A DNA stretch of 64,000 bases, from positions 25,335-89,334 of the forward strand of contig NZ_FNUM01000011.1 of the NCBI RefSeq assembly GCF_900107995.1, read 5' to 3'. The translations under genes were made by a program, and so were the position numbers. The stretch is from Alcanivorax sp. DSM 26293. GTDB taxonomy: Bacteria; Pseudomonadota; Gammaproteobacteria; Pseudomonadales; Alcanivoracaceae. Positions 36,033 through 45,938 of this stretch are shown here, piece after piece. Position 1 is the stretch's first letter. Every line of letters begins with the position of its first letter. Under the pieces are notes generated by a model, which did not search any database, was not told where the DNA came from, and was given only the letters and a program-made list of their open reading frames with translations.

Positions 36033-37564
36033 GGTGCAACCTCCTGTTTGTCGAGAGACACCACAGTCAAGCCATTATCGGTATCTTTGACGCCGACGCG
36101 CACACGATCGCCCACTGCTATATCGCTGGCCACCTGTTCGCTGGCAAGACGAAAGCGCATGGTCATGCCAGGCATACCGAGCGTCTTAAAAGGACCGTGT
36201 TTAAGCTTGACCTTGCCGTCGGATAGCCCCTCGATAACCCCCTCGGCGTAATGCAACGAATTCACTTGGGTGTCTTTTTGTTCCGCCACCTGCTTTTCTA
36301 GGCGCTCCACAATCAACCCTTTGTCTGTATCACGAATGCCAATGCGCACGCGATCACCTACCGATATCCCTTTGCCTACTTGTTCATTCGCCAGGTTAAA
36401 ACGCATGGTCATGGCAGGCATGGACAAGCTCTTGAAAGGGCCATGGTCCAGCATTATTTTGCTGCCATTCAGTTGCTCGACAACACCTTCGGCATAGTGC
36501 AGTGCGTTCATCATTTCCGTCTCATCTGACATAGCCAGCTCCTGAACGGCAATGCCTTGCAGGCTGGCTTCGGAATCGAGCAGGAACTGACCACTGACAA
36601 CCACCTTCTGGTCTTCCTTCAGCCCTGCCAGGATCAGCGTTTGGTCTCCCAGCTCGCCCCCCGGCAACACTGCCTGCGGACGATATCGACCCTCCCCCTC
36701 ATCAAGCATCACCAGGCTGCGCTTTCCTGTATGCAATAAGGCTGCGGTTGGTACGGCCAATGCTTTCTGTGTGGCTTCGCCATGAATGCGTACCTGAGCG
36801 CTCATGCCCGGACGCAGATCACCCTCGTCATTGGACAAGGTCACTCGCACCGGCACAGTTCGGCTGGACTGATCCACCAGAGGCAGAATGTCGGCAACTT
36901 GCCCCTCACGCAGTGCTGGCTTCACTCCTTGAACGGTCACGTCAACAGCGTTACCACTACTGACTTGCCCCAATTGGCGTTCCGGGACTGCTATCTCCAC
37001 CCACACGGGGTTGAGTGACTGAATCTCCGCCACGGGAGCACCGGCCGACAGCGTCATGCCAGCACGAGCATTGAGACTGCGTATCACGCCATCATGCGGA
37101 GCTGTCACCGTCCAGGTTTCCAGCGGTTTACGTTGGCGTTCAATACTTCGGATCAGGGATGCAGGCATGCCCAATGACAACAGGCGCTCCCGCCCGGCGA
37201 CGATCAGTTCGTTGTTGCCGCTGCCGAGCACGGCCAGCCATTCATGCTGAGCTCCAGTCCAGGCCGGAACTCTCAATTGCATCAGCGGCTGACCACTGGA
37301 GATGGTGTCGCCCTCAGCCAGAGGCCAGACCTTGTCTACGAAGGAAGGCGCGGGGCTTTGCAGGCGTGTCAGGGCGCGGTCGTTGTAAGCAATCAACCCC
37401 GTGACATCAAGCTGAGATTGTGACTGAGCCACGACCACCGAGGCACTGCGAATTCCCAGATTTTGTACCATGGCTGCATCAATACGGACCGTTGGCTGAT
37501 CGCTATCATTCTCTGGATGAAATCTATTCCATACCCAGTCGTGTTGTGCAAGGGGCTCCGGCAT
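36029..37564 (-). CDS. cusB: CusB-type adaptor, 5'-truncated, with two tandem CusF-like domains
   Basis: The frame is 511 residues, but real CusB homology starts only near residue 25 ([15 protein letters not shown]), at about 37503. The first residues are antisense to a prs fragment. The signal peptide and the N-terminal metal-binding segment are missing, so export is doubtful. Residues about 25-345 are the adaptor (hairpin, lipoyl and barrel parts). Residues about 352-430 and 438-505 are two CusF-like domains, each with HGPFK and MPxMTMRF. The Trp of CusF that stacks on Cu(I) is Met in both. The cusA start overlaps its end. Confidence 0.85.
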   Translation of the reverse strand: MPEPLAQHDWVWNRFHPENDSDQPTVRIDAAMVQNLGIRSASVVVAQSQSQLDVTGLIAYNDRALTRLQSPAPSFVDKVWPLAEGDTISSGQPLMQLRVPAWTGAQHEWLAVLGSGNNELIVAGRERLLSLGMPASLIRSIERQRKPLETWTVTAPHDGVIRSLNARAGMTLSAGAPVAEIQSLNPVWVEIAVPERQLGQVSSGNAVDVTVQGVKPALREGQVADILPLVDQSSRTVPVRVTLSNDEGDLRPGMSAQVRIHGEATQKALAVPTAALLHTGKRSLVMLDEGEGRYRPQAVLPGGELGDQTLILAGLKEDQKVVVSGQFLLDSEASLQGIAVQELAMSDETEMMNALHYAEGVVEQLNGSKIMLDHGPFKSLSMPAMTMRFNLANEQVGKGISVGDRVRIGIRDTDKGLIVERLEKQVAEQKDTQVNSLHYAEGVIEGLSDGKVKLKHGPFKTLGMPGMTMRFRLASEQVASDIAVGDRVRVGVKDTDNGLTVVSLDKQEVAP

Positions 37565-38016
37565 TGGCGCACTGGCTCAAAACGCAAAGCAACCTACTGT
37601 TGGTAGGGCCCGACAGCGAAAGCGAGCAATGGGTTGATGAGATTGCTGCCTTTAGTCAACATCCTTTTGTGATTGGAGAAAAGCAGCGCTTCGGGGATCG
37701 CCAAGTCGAAGTGATGCTGCCCGACATCAACGAATTCAGGGATAGAACGGCAGTGATTATCGACGACGTTATTTCCAGCGGGCAAACAATCCTGGAATGC
37801 GTTAAAACACTTCGGTCCAAAGGTATCGACAACATTCAGTGCGTGGCGGTGCACGGCATATTTGCCGATCACTCCGATAAAACCTTACTGGCCTCAGGCC
37901 TGAGCCAACTGGTCACATCCAATACCATCCCCCATCCTTCCAACGCTATTGATATTACGTCGCAACTGATTGCGCCCGTTATAAGCATGCTTAAATTGCC
38001 AGGAAAATCATTATGA
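37501..38016 (+). pseudogene. Ribose-phosphate pyrophosphokinase-like gene, 5' half missing
   Basis: From about 37501 ([25 protein letters not shown]) to the stop the frame matches the C-terminal half of the Prs-like family found with phosphoketolase clusters. It includes the PRPP-binding loop VIIDDVISSGQT and NTIPHPSNAIDI near the end. Upstream, the frame runs into antisense cusB with no sensible start. The missing half holds the ATP site, so the product should be dead. Its TGA overlaps the ATG of the MBL gene, which shows an intact operon once preceded this point. Confidence 0.85.
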
Positions 38017-39368
38017 AAATTACCTTTGTCGGCGGCACCGAGACCGTTACCGGCTCAAAATTTCTGCTGGAAACTGAAACGACAACCGTATTAGTCGATT
38101 GCGGTTTGTTCCAGGGCTACAAGTGGCTGCGGGAACGCAACTGGCAAACCTTGCCCCTGGACATCGACAAACTGGATGCGGTGCTGCTCACTCACGCACA
38201 TCTGGATCACTCCGGTTATATCCCGGTGCTATACAAGCGCGGCTTTCGCGGCCCGGTGTTCACCCATCACGCCACTAAGGCCCTGTGTCAGATTTTATTG
38301 GCCGACAGCGGCCATATCCAGGAGGAAGACGCTAAGTATTACAGCAAACATAAATTGGGCAAGCACGCGCACCCTGAGCCGCTTTACGACCGTCAAACGG
38401 CGGAAGCCAGCATGAGGCTATTTCAGTCTGTGGAGTTTGATGAACAGATCGAGGTCGGGGATATCCGTTTTTATTTACAGCCTGCCGGTCATATTCTCGG
38501 CGCCGCCAGCATTATCGTTGAAGCGGAAGGGAAACGAATCGGCTTTTCTGGTGATGTCGGTCGCTTCGATGATGTGCTGATGACCCCCCCTCGACCATTG
38601 CCGGAGCTGGATCTGCTGTTGATGGAGTCCACCTACGGCAACCGCCGGCACGACACCCAAGATCCGTTTCAGCAGTTGGCGGAAATTGTTAACCGTGTCG
38701 CCAAAAGCGGCGGCGTGCTGCTAGTCCCGGCCTTTGCGGTAGGGCGGGCGCAGGCCTTGCAACATCTGTTGGCGACCCTGATGGATCAGGGCGATATCCC
38801 CAAAATGCCCATCTATCTCGACAGCCCCATGGCGATCAAAGTATCGGATATTTTCTGCCAGTTCAGTGATCAGCACCGGTTGAGTCACGAGCAATGCTAC
38901 CGCCTATGCGATGGCGTGACCTATACCCGCACGGTGGACGAATCGAAGGCGATTGCCGGACAGGCTTTCCCCCATATTGTTATCGCTGGCAGCGGCATGG
39001 CTACCGGGGGTCGTATTCTCCACCACTTCAAACGCCTGTTAGGCAGTTCTAAAACCACGGTACTGTTTACCGGTTATCAGGCGGGCGGCACTCGCGGCGC
39101 AAAAATGCTGGAGGGTGTTGATGCGGTGAAAATCCACGGAGGCTGGGTACCGTTGAGAGCCACTGTGAAAGTCATCTCCGGTTTGTCGGGGCACGCAGAC
39201 TACCTCGAACTGATCCAGTGGTTACAGCAGTCAGCGCTGACCGATACTACTCGAATTCAACTGATTCACGGTGACCCGGAAGCCCTTGAAGGCCTTCGGG
39301 TGCACTTGCAGGAGCACACCACGTTTGCGGTGAATGTGGCGGGTTATCGCGATATTTTGCGCCTGTAA
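38013..39368 (+). CDS. Metallo-beta-lactamase/beta-CASP RNA-processing hydrolase
   Basis: 451 residues. The MBL zinc motif THAHLDHSG gives His61, His63, Asp65 and His66; further ligands are in PAGHILGAAS and SGDVGR. A beta-CASP insert and the RNA-specificity region (GSGMATGGRILHHFKRLL, GLSGHADYLEL) follow, as in bacterial relatives of CPSF73/Ysh1. It should cut RNA in the cytosol. It starts inside the prs fragment's stop codon and is followed by a ferritin-like gene 32 bp on. In related clusters it occurs with prs, phosphoketolase and acetate kinase. Confidence 0.92.
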   Translation: MKITFVGGTETVTGSKFLLETETTTVLVDCGLFQGYKWLRERNWQTLPLDIDKLDAVLLTHAHLDHSGYIPVLYKRGFRGPVFTHHATKALCQILLADSGHIQEEDAKYYSKHKLGKHAHPEPLYDRQTAEASMRLFQSVEFDEQIEVGDIRFYLQPAGHILGAASIIVEAEGKRIGFSGDVGRFDDVLMTPPRPLPELDLLLMESTYGNRRHDTQDPFQQLAEIVNRVAKSGGVLLVPAFAVGRAQALQHLLATLMDQGDIPKMPIYLDSPMAIKVSDIFCQFSDQHRLSHEQCYRLCDGVTYTRTVDESKAIAGQAFPHIVIAGSGMATGGRILHHFKRLLGSSKTTVLFTGYQAGGTRGAKMLEGVDAVKIHGGWVPLRATVKVISGLSGHADYLELIQWLQQSALTDTTRIQLIHGDPEALEGLRVHLQEHTTFAVNVAGYRDILRL

Positions 39369-39400
39369 TCGAAGAGATAATCCACAGCGGAGAAAAAGTT

Positions 39401-39859
39401 ATGCAAATTGAAACCTTAAAAGATGTGCTGCACTGGACCCGGGAATTTCACCAACACCTCAGCCAGTGTTTATCCCACTGTGCGGACAAGAATATGGATG
39501 AACGGGCCCGGATGATCCTTGCGTATCTGTCCGATCATGAGAAGGCACTGACCAAGGTAGTCAGCGGGTTTGAAACCTCAGGCGACGAGCATGCACTGAA
39601 TACCTGGTGTTACGAATATGTGGCAAAGCACCCCATCGTTCGGCATGCGCATTGCGACGCGCCCTTTGCCGAACTGGATGCCACGCAAATCATGGAGGTG
39701 ATAGTCGATCAACACCAGCAGGTGATTGAACTGTATCGCTATCTCGCCTCCAGGGCGGATATCCCCTCTGCCAAAGAGTTGATGGAATCGCTCCGGTCGC
39801 TGGAAGAGCACGAAATGATGCGTATGGCGCAGTCTGCCAACCGGTTCGGGGATTTGTAG
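39401..39859 (+). CDS. Ferritin-like/helical bundle protein of unknown function
   Basis: 152 residues, nearly all predicted helix. Repeated Glu/His pairs (YLSDHEKAL, VIVDQHQQVIEL, SLEEHEMMRM) suggest a four-helix bundle with a di-iron or haem site, like hemerythrin or ferritin-type proteins. There is no signal peptide. It has a fitting ribosome site (GGAG before ATG) and lies between the RNase and a small membrane protein in the same direction. No exact family is recognised. Confidence 0.6.
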   Translation: MQIETLKDVLHWTREFHQHLSQCLSHCADKNMDERARMILAYLSDHEKALTKVVSGFETSGDEHALNTWCYEYVAKHPIVRHAHCDAPFAELDATQIMEVIVDQHQQVIELYRYLASRADIPSAKELMESLRSLEEHEMMRMAQSANRFGDL

Positions 39860-39906
39860 AGACACTAATTTCTCACAGATACACCACCATAAACGGAGGA
39901 ATAATC

Positions 39907-40170
39907 ATGACACTTAATGCGTTCAAATTCGGGATGGCCAGCGCGATTACCGCGGCGATACTGTGGCTGGCTTGCAGTCTGCTGGTGATGTTAATGCCTT
40001 CCATGATGTTGTCCATGTCCGGAGAAATGGTGCATATGCAACTGAATGAGATGGGTTGGCACTTGACTCTCACTGGTGTCGTTATCGGGCTGGTGGCCTG
40101 GTTCGTGGTAGCGGGTATCGCCGGGTGGTTGCTGGCGGCCATTTATAACCGCTTGCAGTCATCCGACTGA
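39907..40170 (+). CDS. DUF5676-like small membrane protein
   Basis: 87 residues with two transmembrane helices (about 11-33 and 54-79) joined by a Met-rich loop (MLMPSMMLSMSGEMVHMQLNEMG). It resembles DUF5676 proteins, often met near metal and phosphoketolase genes. GGAGGAATAATC gives a strong ribosome site. The Met-rich loop could bind Cu(I); this is inference. Confidence 0.65.
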   Translation: MTLNAFKFGMASAITAAILWLACSLLVMLMPSMMLSMSGEMVHMQLNEMGWHLTLTGVVIGLVAWFVVAGIAGWLLAAIYNRLQSSD

Positions 40171-40181
40171 TTATCCAGCTG

Positions 40182-41351
40182 ATGAGCAGTTTGCCGCGCT
40201 ATGACAAACCGGTTCTGTTGGTGTTGAATCCGGGTAGTTCATCCATCAAGTGGAGCACGCATAACGTCTCGGCGCTTGAATATGCGGGTGCAACGGTGCC
40301 TGTTGCTATTGGGCAAGCAGGTGTCGGCCAATCAGCTGCGCAGACTTATCCTGGCGCGCCCCCTTGGCTGACCGATGTGCTGACAAATCATGATGTTCGC
40401 GCGGTGATTATCAGAGTCGTACACGGGGGCTCTGAATATCTTAAACCTCTCCCCATCAACGACGATAACTTTCGGCAACTGCAAACCCTGATACCACTGG
40501 CGCCACTGCACAATAAGGCGGCCATTGAACTGATTGAGCAGCTTCGGAATACCCGATTTTCCATTCCCGTTTTTGCGGTTTTCGATAGTGAGTTTTTCAG
40601 CGACCTGCCGGTGCTGTCACAGATTTATGGACTATCCGTCGCACTCACTGAGAAATATCGATTACGCCGTTACGGGTTTCACGGTTTTGCTCATGAGTCC
40701 ATGGTCAAACACTGGGAGGCAGTGAAGCCCAAGGCCGAACACTACACCCTGGTGACTGCGCAACTGGGAAGCGGCTGTTCCATGGCCGCCATCCGCGACG
40801 GCAAACCAGTCGATACCACCATGGGCTTTACGCCCAATGAGGGGTTGTTGATGCGCACGCGCAGCGGAGATATCGATCCCGGTTTGCTGACCTGGTTGCA
40901 GTGGCAGGAGGGTTGGACGCCCGAGGATACCGACAGGGTTCTCAATTGCGAATCCGGCTGGCGGGGTCTGTCCGGCGGAATCGATAACATGGCGGATTTG
41001 TTTGCGAGTGAACAGCAGGAACACCAACTGGCGTTTGATTTTTTCCGTTATCGATTCCAGAAAACACTGGGCGCGTATTTCGCCATTCTGGGCGGGCTGG
41101 ACGGTGTCGTTCTTAGCGGCGGTATTGCGGAAAACAACATCGATATTTGCCGTCGTTTGTTGTCCGGTCTTTCCCACTTAGGCATCGCGTTAAAAGATCC
41201 CCTGGCTCGCTCCCCTTTACCACTACTTTTATCGTCACCGGCATCGCCGGTGCAGTGTTGGGTAGTGGTCGCCGATGAGGCAGCGGCCATGTTGCGATCC
41301 GTACAACACCACTTGTCTTTTGAGAATGAATTTCAGTCGTTGGCTGATTGA
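40182..41351 (+). CDS. ackA: Acetate kinase
   Basis: 389 residues of the acetate/propionate kinase family. Visible motifs are LVLNPGSSSIKWS at the N-terminus, RRYGFHGFAHESM, AQLGSGCSMAAIRDGKPVDTTMG and MRTRSGDIDPGLL. It turns acetyl-phosphate and ADP into acetate and ATP. It lies nine bases before the phosphoketolase gene, whose product is acetyl-phosphate, so the pair forms a substrate-level ATP route. The C-terminus keeps the conserved GGIAEN motif. Confidence 0.92.
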   Translation: MSSLPRYDKPVLLVLNPGSSSIKWSTHNVSALEYAGATVPVAIGQAGVGQSAAQTYPGAPPWLTDVLTNHDVRAVIIRVVHGGSEYLKPLPINDDNFRQLQTLIPLAPLHNKAAIELIEQLRNTRFSIPVFAVFDSEFFSDLPVLSQIYGLSVALTEKYRLRRYGFHGFAHESMVKHWEAVKPKAEHYTLVTAQLGSGCSMAAIRDGKPVDTTMGFTPNEGLLMRTRSGDIDPGLLTWLQWQEGWTPEDTDRVLNCESGWRGLSGGIDNMADLFASEQQEHQLAFDFFRYRFQKTLGAYFAILGGLDGVVLSGGIAENNIDICRRLLSGLSHLGIALKDPLARSPLPLLLSSPASPVQCWVVVADEAAAMLRSVQHHLSFENEFQSLAD

Positions 41352-41360
41352 GGAATTTCT

Positions 41361-43727
41361 ATGTATGCCATAGATCAACAAAACGATCATCGGACACAAC
41401 AGCGGGCAAAGTTATATCGCGATACATATCCTGCCTTTGCGCGCTGGTCGGAAGGTTATGGCGTGATCCAACACCGGGATGAAACACAGGTGAGAGTGTT
41501 CGATCTTTGCCAGCAACTGCTGTGTACAGGACGGTTTAGACAGATCGATGAAGTGTTGGAGATACTATCTGCCGCTGACCGCCTGGCGACTGCGGCCATG
41601 TGGTTGGTGGTGCATATGACCTACACCAACAAAGTGAATTTCAACGGCAGCGCACTCGATGCAGACGACTTTAAATCCAACCCACAGGGGCATACCGGCG
41701 GTTCCCTGAATATGGTGCCTGCCTATGCGGGCTATATGGTTGCCAATCGCCTGGCCGGTATCACCCGCAGCTGGTTGATGGGACAGGGGCACTGTGTGGC
41801 CGCCATCGATGCGGTCAATGTGCTGTTGCAAAATCTTTATCCGGAACAGGCCGAACGCTATCCGTTGAGTGAGCAGGGTTTGACGCAGTTGGCGCGGGAT
41901 TTTTACAGCTATGCCATGGCGGATGATGGTCGTCCTGGTGTTCCATTGGGTAGTCACGTAAACCCGCAGACCGCTGGCGGATTGATTGAAGGCGGCTATC
42001 TGGGTTTTGCCGAACTGCAATATGTGCATATGCCGCTGCCCGGGGAACGGCTAGTGGCGTTTTTAAGTGACGGTGCTTTTGAAGAACAGCGCGGTAGCGA
42101 CTGGGCCAGTCGCTGGTGGCGCGCCGAGGATTGCGGGCTGGTGACACCGGTGATGATTGCCAATGGCAGGCGAATTGACCAGCGCTCCACCATGTACCAG
42201 CAAGGCGGTTTGTCCTGGTTCTACGAGCACCTGGAACAGAATGATTTTCACCCCATCGCCATCGACGGGCGTGATCCGGCGGCGTTTATCTGGGGAATTT
42301 TTGAATCCGAAGCGCGGCTCGAAGCCTGCAGTGCGCACATCCGTGAAGGCCATATGCACTATCCGGTGAAACTGCCATATCTGATTGCTGAAACGGAAAA
42401 AGGCTACGGATTCTACGGCGCCGGTACCAATGCTGCTCATGGCACACCGCTACCGGGTAACCCCAGTAGCGATGAACGCTCCCGCAACCTATTTAACGAA
42501 CACGCGGCCAAATTATTTCTTCCACGAAGTGAGTTGGAACTGGCTATCTCACAAATTGCGCAGCATGAGGCGGATAATCGAGTGCCGGAAAAACACCATG
42601 CCCTGTGTATGCGCAACGTCAGGCTTCAATCTCCCACAGAGCCACAATGGCATACCGAGGGTGACCCGACATCCCCGATGGCAGCGGTGGACACACGCTT
42701 TTGTGAATGGCACCTCGCTAATCCCGATAGGCGGGTGCGGATCGGCAACCCGGATGAGCTGCGCAGTAATCGCATGGGCAAGACGCTTGATCTGCTTAAG
42801 CACCGGGTGCTGAAGCCGGAACAGGGTGTGGCCGAATCCATTCACGGCTCGGTGATTACCGCACTCAATGAAGAGGCGGTCGTAAATGCGGCGCTGGGAA
42901 ACAAAGGCGGTCTGAACCTGGTGGTGAGCTATGAAGCCTTCGCCATGAAAATGATCGGTGCGCTGCGCCAGGAAATCATTTTTGCGCGCCATCAAAAAGC
43001 GCTGGGGCGCCCGCCGGGCTGGCTGTCGGTGCCGGTGATTGCCACTTCGCACTTATGGGAGAACGGCAAGAATGAACAATCCCATCAGGATTCCGCCTTT
43101 GGCGAGGTGTTGCTGGGGGAAATGAGCGATATGACGAGAGTTGTGTATCCCGCCGATGCCAATAGTGCGGTCGCCTGCCTCGATGCCTGTTACCAGACCC
43201 AGGGTCAAATCTGGGGGATGACGATTCCCAAAAATGACGTTGTTACAGCATTCACACCCAAGCAGGCAGCCCAGTTGGCAGAACAGGGCGCATTGACTTT
43301 GGATAAGACTGACGGTGCACCGGTACAACTTGTCGCGGTAGGTGCCTATCAATTAGGCGTTTGTCAGGAAGTAAAACGCACTTTATCTAAACAAGGTATT
43401 CAATGCCACATAACGTACCTGTTAGAACCGGGTCGCTTCCGGCAGCCGCGAGATCCCTATGAGAAGACTTATGTCTGCGATGTGGCTACCCGCATAAACC
43501 TGTTTCCCGATGACATTCGTTTGCGCATTTTTGTATCGCACCTGCGACCGGAAATATTGCTCGGTGTCTGCCGCCCTTTGGATCTTGGCGTTGATCGATG
43601 TATCGCTTTTGGTTACCGCAATCAAGGCGGTACCTTGGATACGCCAGGTTTATTACGGGCGAATCAGTCTGATGCGCAGTCCATTGCCACAGTGGTTATG
43701 CAGAAAATAGGCAGAGGAGAGGCATGA
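41361..43727 (+). CDS. xfp: Xylulose-5-phosphate/fructose-6-phosphate phosphoketolase
   Basis: 788 residues, the usual length. Family features include GHTGGSLNMVPAY near the N-terminus, GQGHCVAAIDA, FLSDGAFEEQRGSDW (thiamine diphosphate and Mg site), EKGYGFYG and the C-terminal DVATRINLFPDDIRLRIF. The enzyme cleaves xylulose-5-P (and/or fructose-6-P) to acetyl-phosphate and an aldose phosphate. It lies between acetate kinase and a broken Rieske gene. It gives ATP without respiration when coupled to acetate kinase. Confidence 0.94.
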   Translation: MYAIDQQNDHRTQQRAKLYRDTYPAFARWSEGYGVIQHRDETQVRVFDLCQQLLCTGRFRQIDEVLEILSAADRLATAAMWLVVHMTYTNKVNFNGSALDADDFKSNPQGHTGGSLNMVPAYAGYMVANRLAGITRSWLMGQGHCVAAIDAVNVLLQNLYPEQAERYPLSEQGLTQLARDFYSYAMADDGRPGVPLGSHVNPQTAGGLIEGGYLGFAELQYVHMPLPGERLVAFLSDGAFEEQRGSDWASRWWRAEDCGLVTPVMIANGRRIDQRSTMYQQGGLSWFYEHLEQNDFHPIAIDGRDPAAFIWGIFESEARLEACSAHIREGHMHYPVKLPYLIAETEKGYGFYGAGTNAAHGTPLPGNPSSDERSRNLFNEHAAKLFLPRSELELAISQIAQHEADNRVPEKHHALCMRNVRLQSPTEPQWHTEGDPTSPMAAVDTRFCEWHLANPDRRVRIGNPDELRSNRMGKTLDLLKHRVLKPEQGVAESIHGSVITALNEEAVVNAALGNKGGLNLVVSYEAFAMKMIGALRQEIIFARHQKALGRPPGWLSVPVIATSHLWENGKNEQSHQDSAFGEVLLGEMSDMTRVVYPADANSAVACLDACYQTQGQIWGMTIPKNDVVTAFTPKQAAQLAEQGALTLDKTDGAPVQLVAVGAYQLGVCQEVKRTLSKQGIQCHITYLLEPGRFRQPRDPYEKTYVCDVATRINLFPDDIRLRIFVSHLRPEILLGVCRPLDLGVDRCIAFGYRNQGGTLDTPGLLRANQSDAQSIATVVMQKIGRGEA

Positions 43728-43728
43728 A

Positions 43729-44122
43729 ATGACTGAAGTGAATGAACCTCGGCGCCGGTTTCTGATAGGAGCCACCTCCTTTGTTGCAGGTGCGGGTGTG
43801 GTCGGAGTCGCCACGCCCTTTGTTCAATCCTGGAATCCCAGTGCCAAGGCCAAATCTGTCGGAGCTCCGGTACAGGTGGATATCAGCAAAATTGACCCAG
43901 GTGCCATGATTACCGTGGCGTGGCAGGGAAAACCTGTGTGGGTCGTTCGGCGCACTGCCGAAAATTTAAAAAAACCTGGCTCTGGAAGAGCATAGCGGCG
44001 AATTAAGAGATCCCGATTCCGACGTTAATCAACAACCGGATTACGCCAGGAATGCCGTTCGCAGTATCCGGGACGATATCTTTGTGGCGGTGGGTATTTG
44101 TACCCATTTGGGGTGTGTCCCC
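43729..44122 (+). pseudogene. petA: Rieske iron-sulfur subunit of cytochrome bc1, frameshifted and 3'-truncated
   Basis: The first 80 codons match PetA: a Tat-like RRRFLIGATSF start, one membrane helix and VDISKIDPGAMITVAWQGKPVWVVRRT. In the run of seven A (43968-43974) the frame shifts. The +1 frame continues with LALEEHSGELRDPDSD to GICTHLGCVP, the first cluster-binding box (Cys and His), at about 44122. There homology stops; the second box (CPCHGS) is gone. Both faults make it non-functional. The break is shared with the AraC/cupin gene on the other strand. Confidence 0.9.
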
Positions 44123-44532
44123 AACACGCAGGCATTCCGAAAATCCTCAAGCGCAGCTTGCAGATCGTCTGCGCTGCTTAACTGGATGAGTTGCCGCGTG
44201 CCGTCAATCTCAATAATGGAAATGTTTTGTGCCATCGTCTGGGGGAGCAGGGTTTTACAGGCATTGTGGGTCGGATCGGCATAGAGGCACAACACCCTGG
44301 CAGTTTGTAACTGATGGATTGTACCCGCAGGGATCAATAGACTCGCCCCGGTATAACTCGCATGGCCAACGCGCACCTCAACCGGGTTGCCCAGACCCAC
44401 AACAATCTGATGCGCCCAATGTTTGTGGGGCTTGTTATCGCCAGCTTCACCCCGAAAGGCGATGAGCCCCGGCACCATGGCCACCTCACCTCGCCACGAT
44501 TGGGCCTGGCGTGTTTTGCTGGACACGCTCAT
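44041..44532 (-). pseudogene. AraC-family/cupin sensor domain gene, 3'-truncated
   Basis: From 44532 to about 44120 the frame encodes an N-terminal cupin domain typical of AraC-type regulators (NKPHKHWAHQIVVGL, LLIPAGTIHQL), with metal-binding-like His residues. The rest of the frame is antisense to petA, so the DNA-binding C-terminus is lost. It starts two bases after cusS on the same strand, so it belonged to a cusR-cusS-AraC operon. It is probably inactive as a regulator. Confidence 0.75.
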
Positions 44533-44534
44533 GC

Positions 44535-45938
44535 TCAGGCGCTTCGCTCTTCCGGGACGGGCAGAAACAGGGTGAAGCTGGTGGCGTGCCGGTCGGAGCT
44601 TGCCTCGACACGACCACCATGGGCCTCAACAATGGAACGAACGATGGCCAATCCGAGTCCGGCACCCTCACTCTGGCGCCATCTGGAAGGATCGGCGCGG
44701 TAAAAGCGATCAAACACGCTTGGCAGGTGCTGTGCAGGAATTTCGGAGTCGGGGTTGATCACACTCAGCGATACTGAGTCATTCTCCGCTTTACTCAATC
44801 GAACCTTTATCCATTTGCCCGCTAGGGTGTGCCGAATGGCGTTCGACAGCAGGTTGGAGATGGCCCTGCGTAGCATGGCGCGATCACCCATTACCCCCGG
44901 TGCCTGACCCTCCAAAGACAGGGTGATATGTTTTTCCTCCGCCAGCGCCCCGAAGAAGTCGAACAGCTCCCTGACCTCGGTGGCCAGATCCAGCGTTACC
45001 TGCACCGGTTTGAGCAGGTCGTGGTCGCTCTTGGCCAGCCAGAGCATGTCGTTAACCATCTTGGCCAGGCGTTCTTGCTCTTCCAGATTGGAGTACAGGA
45101 GCTCACGATATTCGTCCAGTGTTCTGGCCCTGCCCAACGCCACTTGAGTCTGGGTGATGAGATTGGTCAGCGGGGTTCGTAGTTCGTGGGCAATATCCGC
45201 CGAGAAATGCGACAGCCGCGTGAAGCTGTCTTCCAGTCGCTCAATCATCTGATTAAAGGCGGAGGCCAGGTCCCGTAGCTCCAGAGGCATGCTGCGAAAA
45301 TCAAGTCGCATATTCAATCGGTCGGCCTGAATACTGCGCATCTCGTCCGAGAGACCGCGTAAAGGCGCGTGTCCCTGGTGTACCCCAAACCACGCCGCTA
45401 GCAAAGTCACACCGCCAGTAAGCAACATGATAATCCAGAGACTGCGGCGAAACCCTTGCAGAAAATGCAGGTGGAAGTCCATGCCGATCGCCGTGGCAAT
45501 GCGATATTCCCGGCTGTCGCTGACAAACCGTGTGACGACACCCCGATAGGCATTTCCGTCAAAGTGCCAAGTAGCCAGGTTATCGGCATGGATCCGCTTA
45601 ACGGGGGAAAAAGCTACTATAGCCTGCGCGAAGTCAGCCCCCGGTGTAGCGAACACCAACTGGCCACGGCCATTCCACACCTGAAAATAAACACCGTGGT
45701 GTCCCGACACCGCCTGCGACAACGCCACCGGTAACCGGAGCGGATCATCCACCCTTTGCAGGGTCTGCGCTACCGCCTGGTTGATCACGACCAACTCGTC
45801 CGCGTCCTGCTCGGCGAAATGGCGCTCGACGGCACCGAGCACCAGATTGCCGATCAATACCAGGCTGATGCCGATGGCCAACGCGACAAAGACCATGACC
45901 CTGGCGGTTAGCGAAAGCGGACGCCGCTCAGTCGCCAT
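44535..45938 (-). CDS. cusS: CusS-type heavy-metal sensor histidine kinase
   Basis: 467 residues from ATG 45938, overlapping cusR by 11 bp. Two transmembrane helices (about 15-38 and 165-188) flank a periplasmic Cu/Ag sensor region. A HAMP linker follows (about 190-240), then the H-box [15 protein letters not shown] and the N, G1 and G2 boxes ([29 protein letters not shown]). It belongs to the heavy-metal kinase group (CusS/CopS). With CusR it should sense periplasmic Cu(I) or Ag(I) and turn on the copper genes around it. Confidence 0.93.
   Translation of the reverse strand: MATERRPLSLTARVMVFVALAIGISLVLIGNLVLGAVERHFAEQDADELVVINQAVAQTLQRVDDPLRLPVALSQAVSGHHGVYFQVWNGRGQLVFATPGADFAQAIVAFSPVKRIHADNLATWHFDGNAYRGVVTRFVSDSREYRIATAIGMDFHLHFLQGFRRSLWIIMLLTGGVTLLAAWFGVHQGHAPLRGLSDEMRSIQADRLNMRLDFRSMPLELRDLASAFNQMIERLEDSFTRLSHFSADIAHELRTPLTNLITQTQVALGRARTLDEYRELLYSNLEEQERLAKMVNDMLWLAKSDHDLLKPVQVTLDLATEVRELFDFFGALAEEKHITLSLEGQAPGVMGDRAMLRRAISNLLSNAIRHTLAGKWIKVRLSKAENDSVSLSVINPDSEIPAQHLPSVFDRFYRADPSRWRQSEGAGLGLAIVRSIVEAHGGRVEASSDRHATSFTLFLPVPEERSA

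Noticed and set aside
40000..40060. Met-rich stretch of the DUF5676 protein as a separate copper chaperone
   Set aside because: It is the loop between two membrane helices of one short protein, not a gene of its own.
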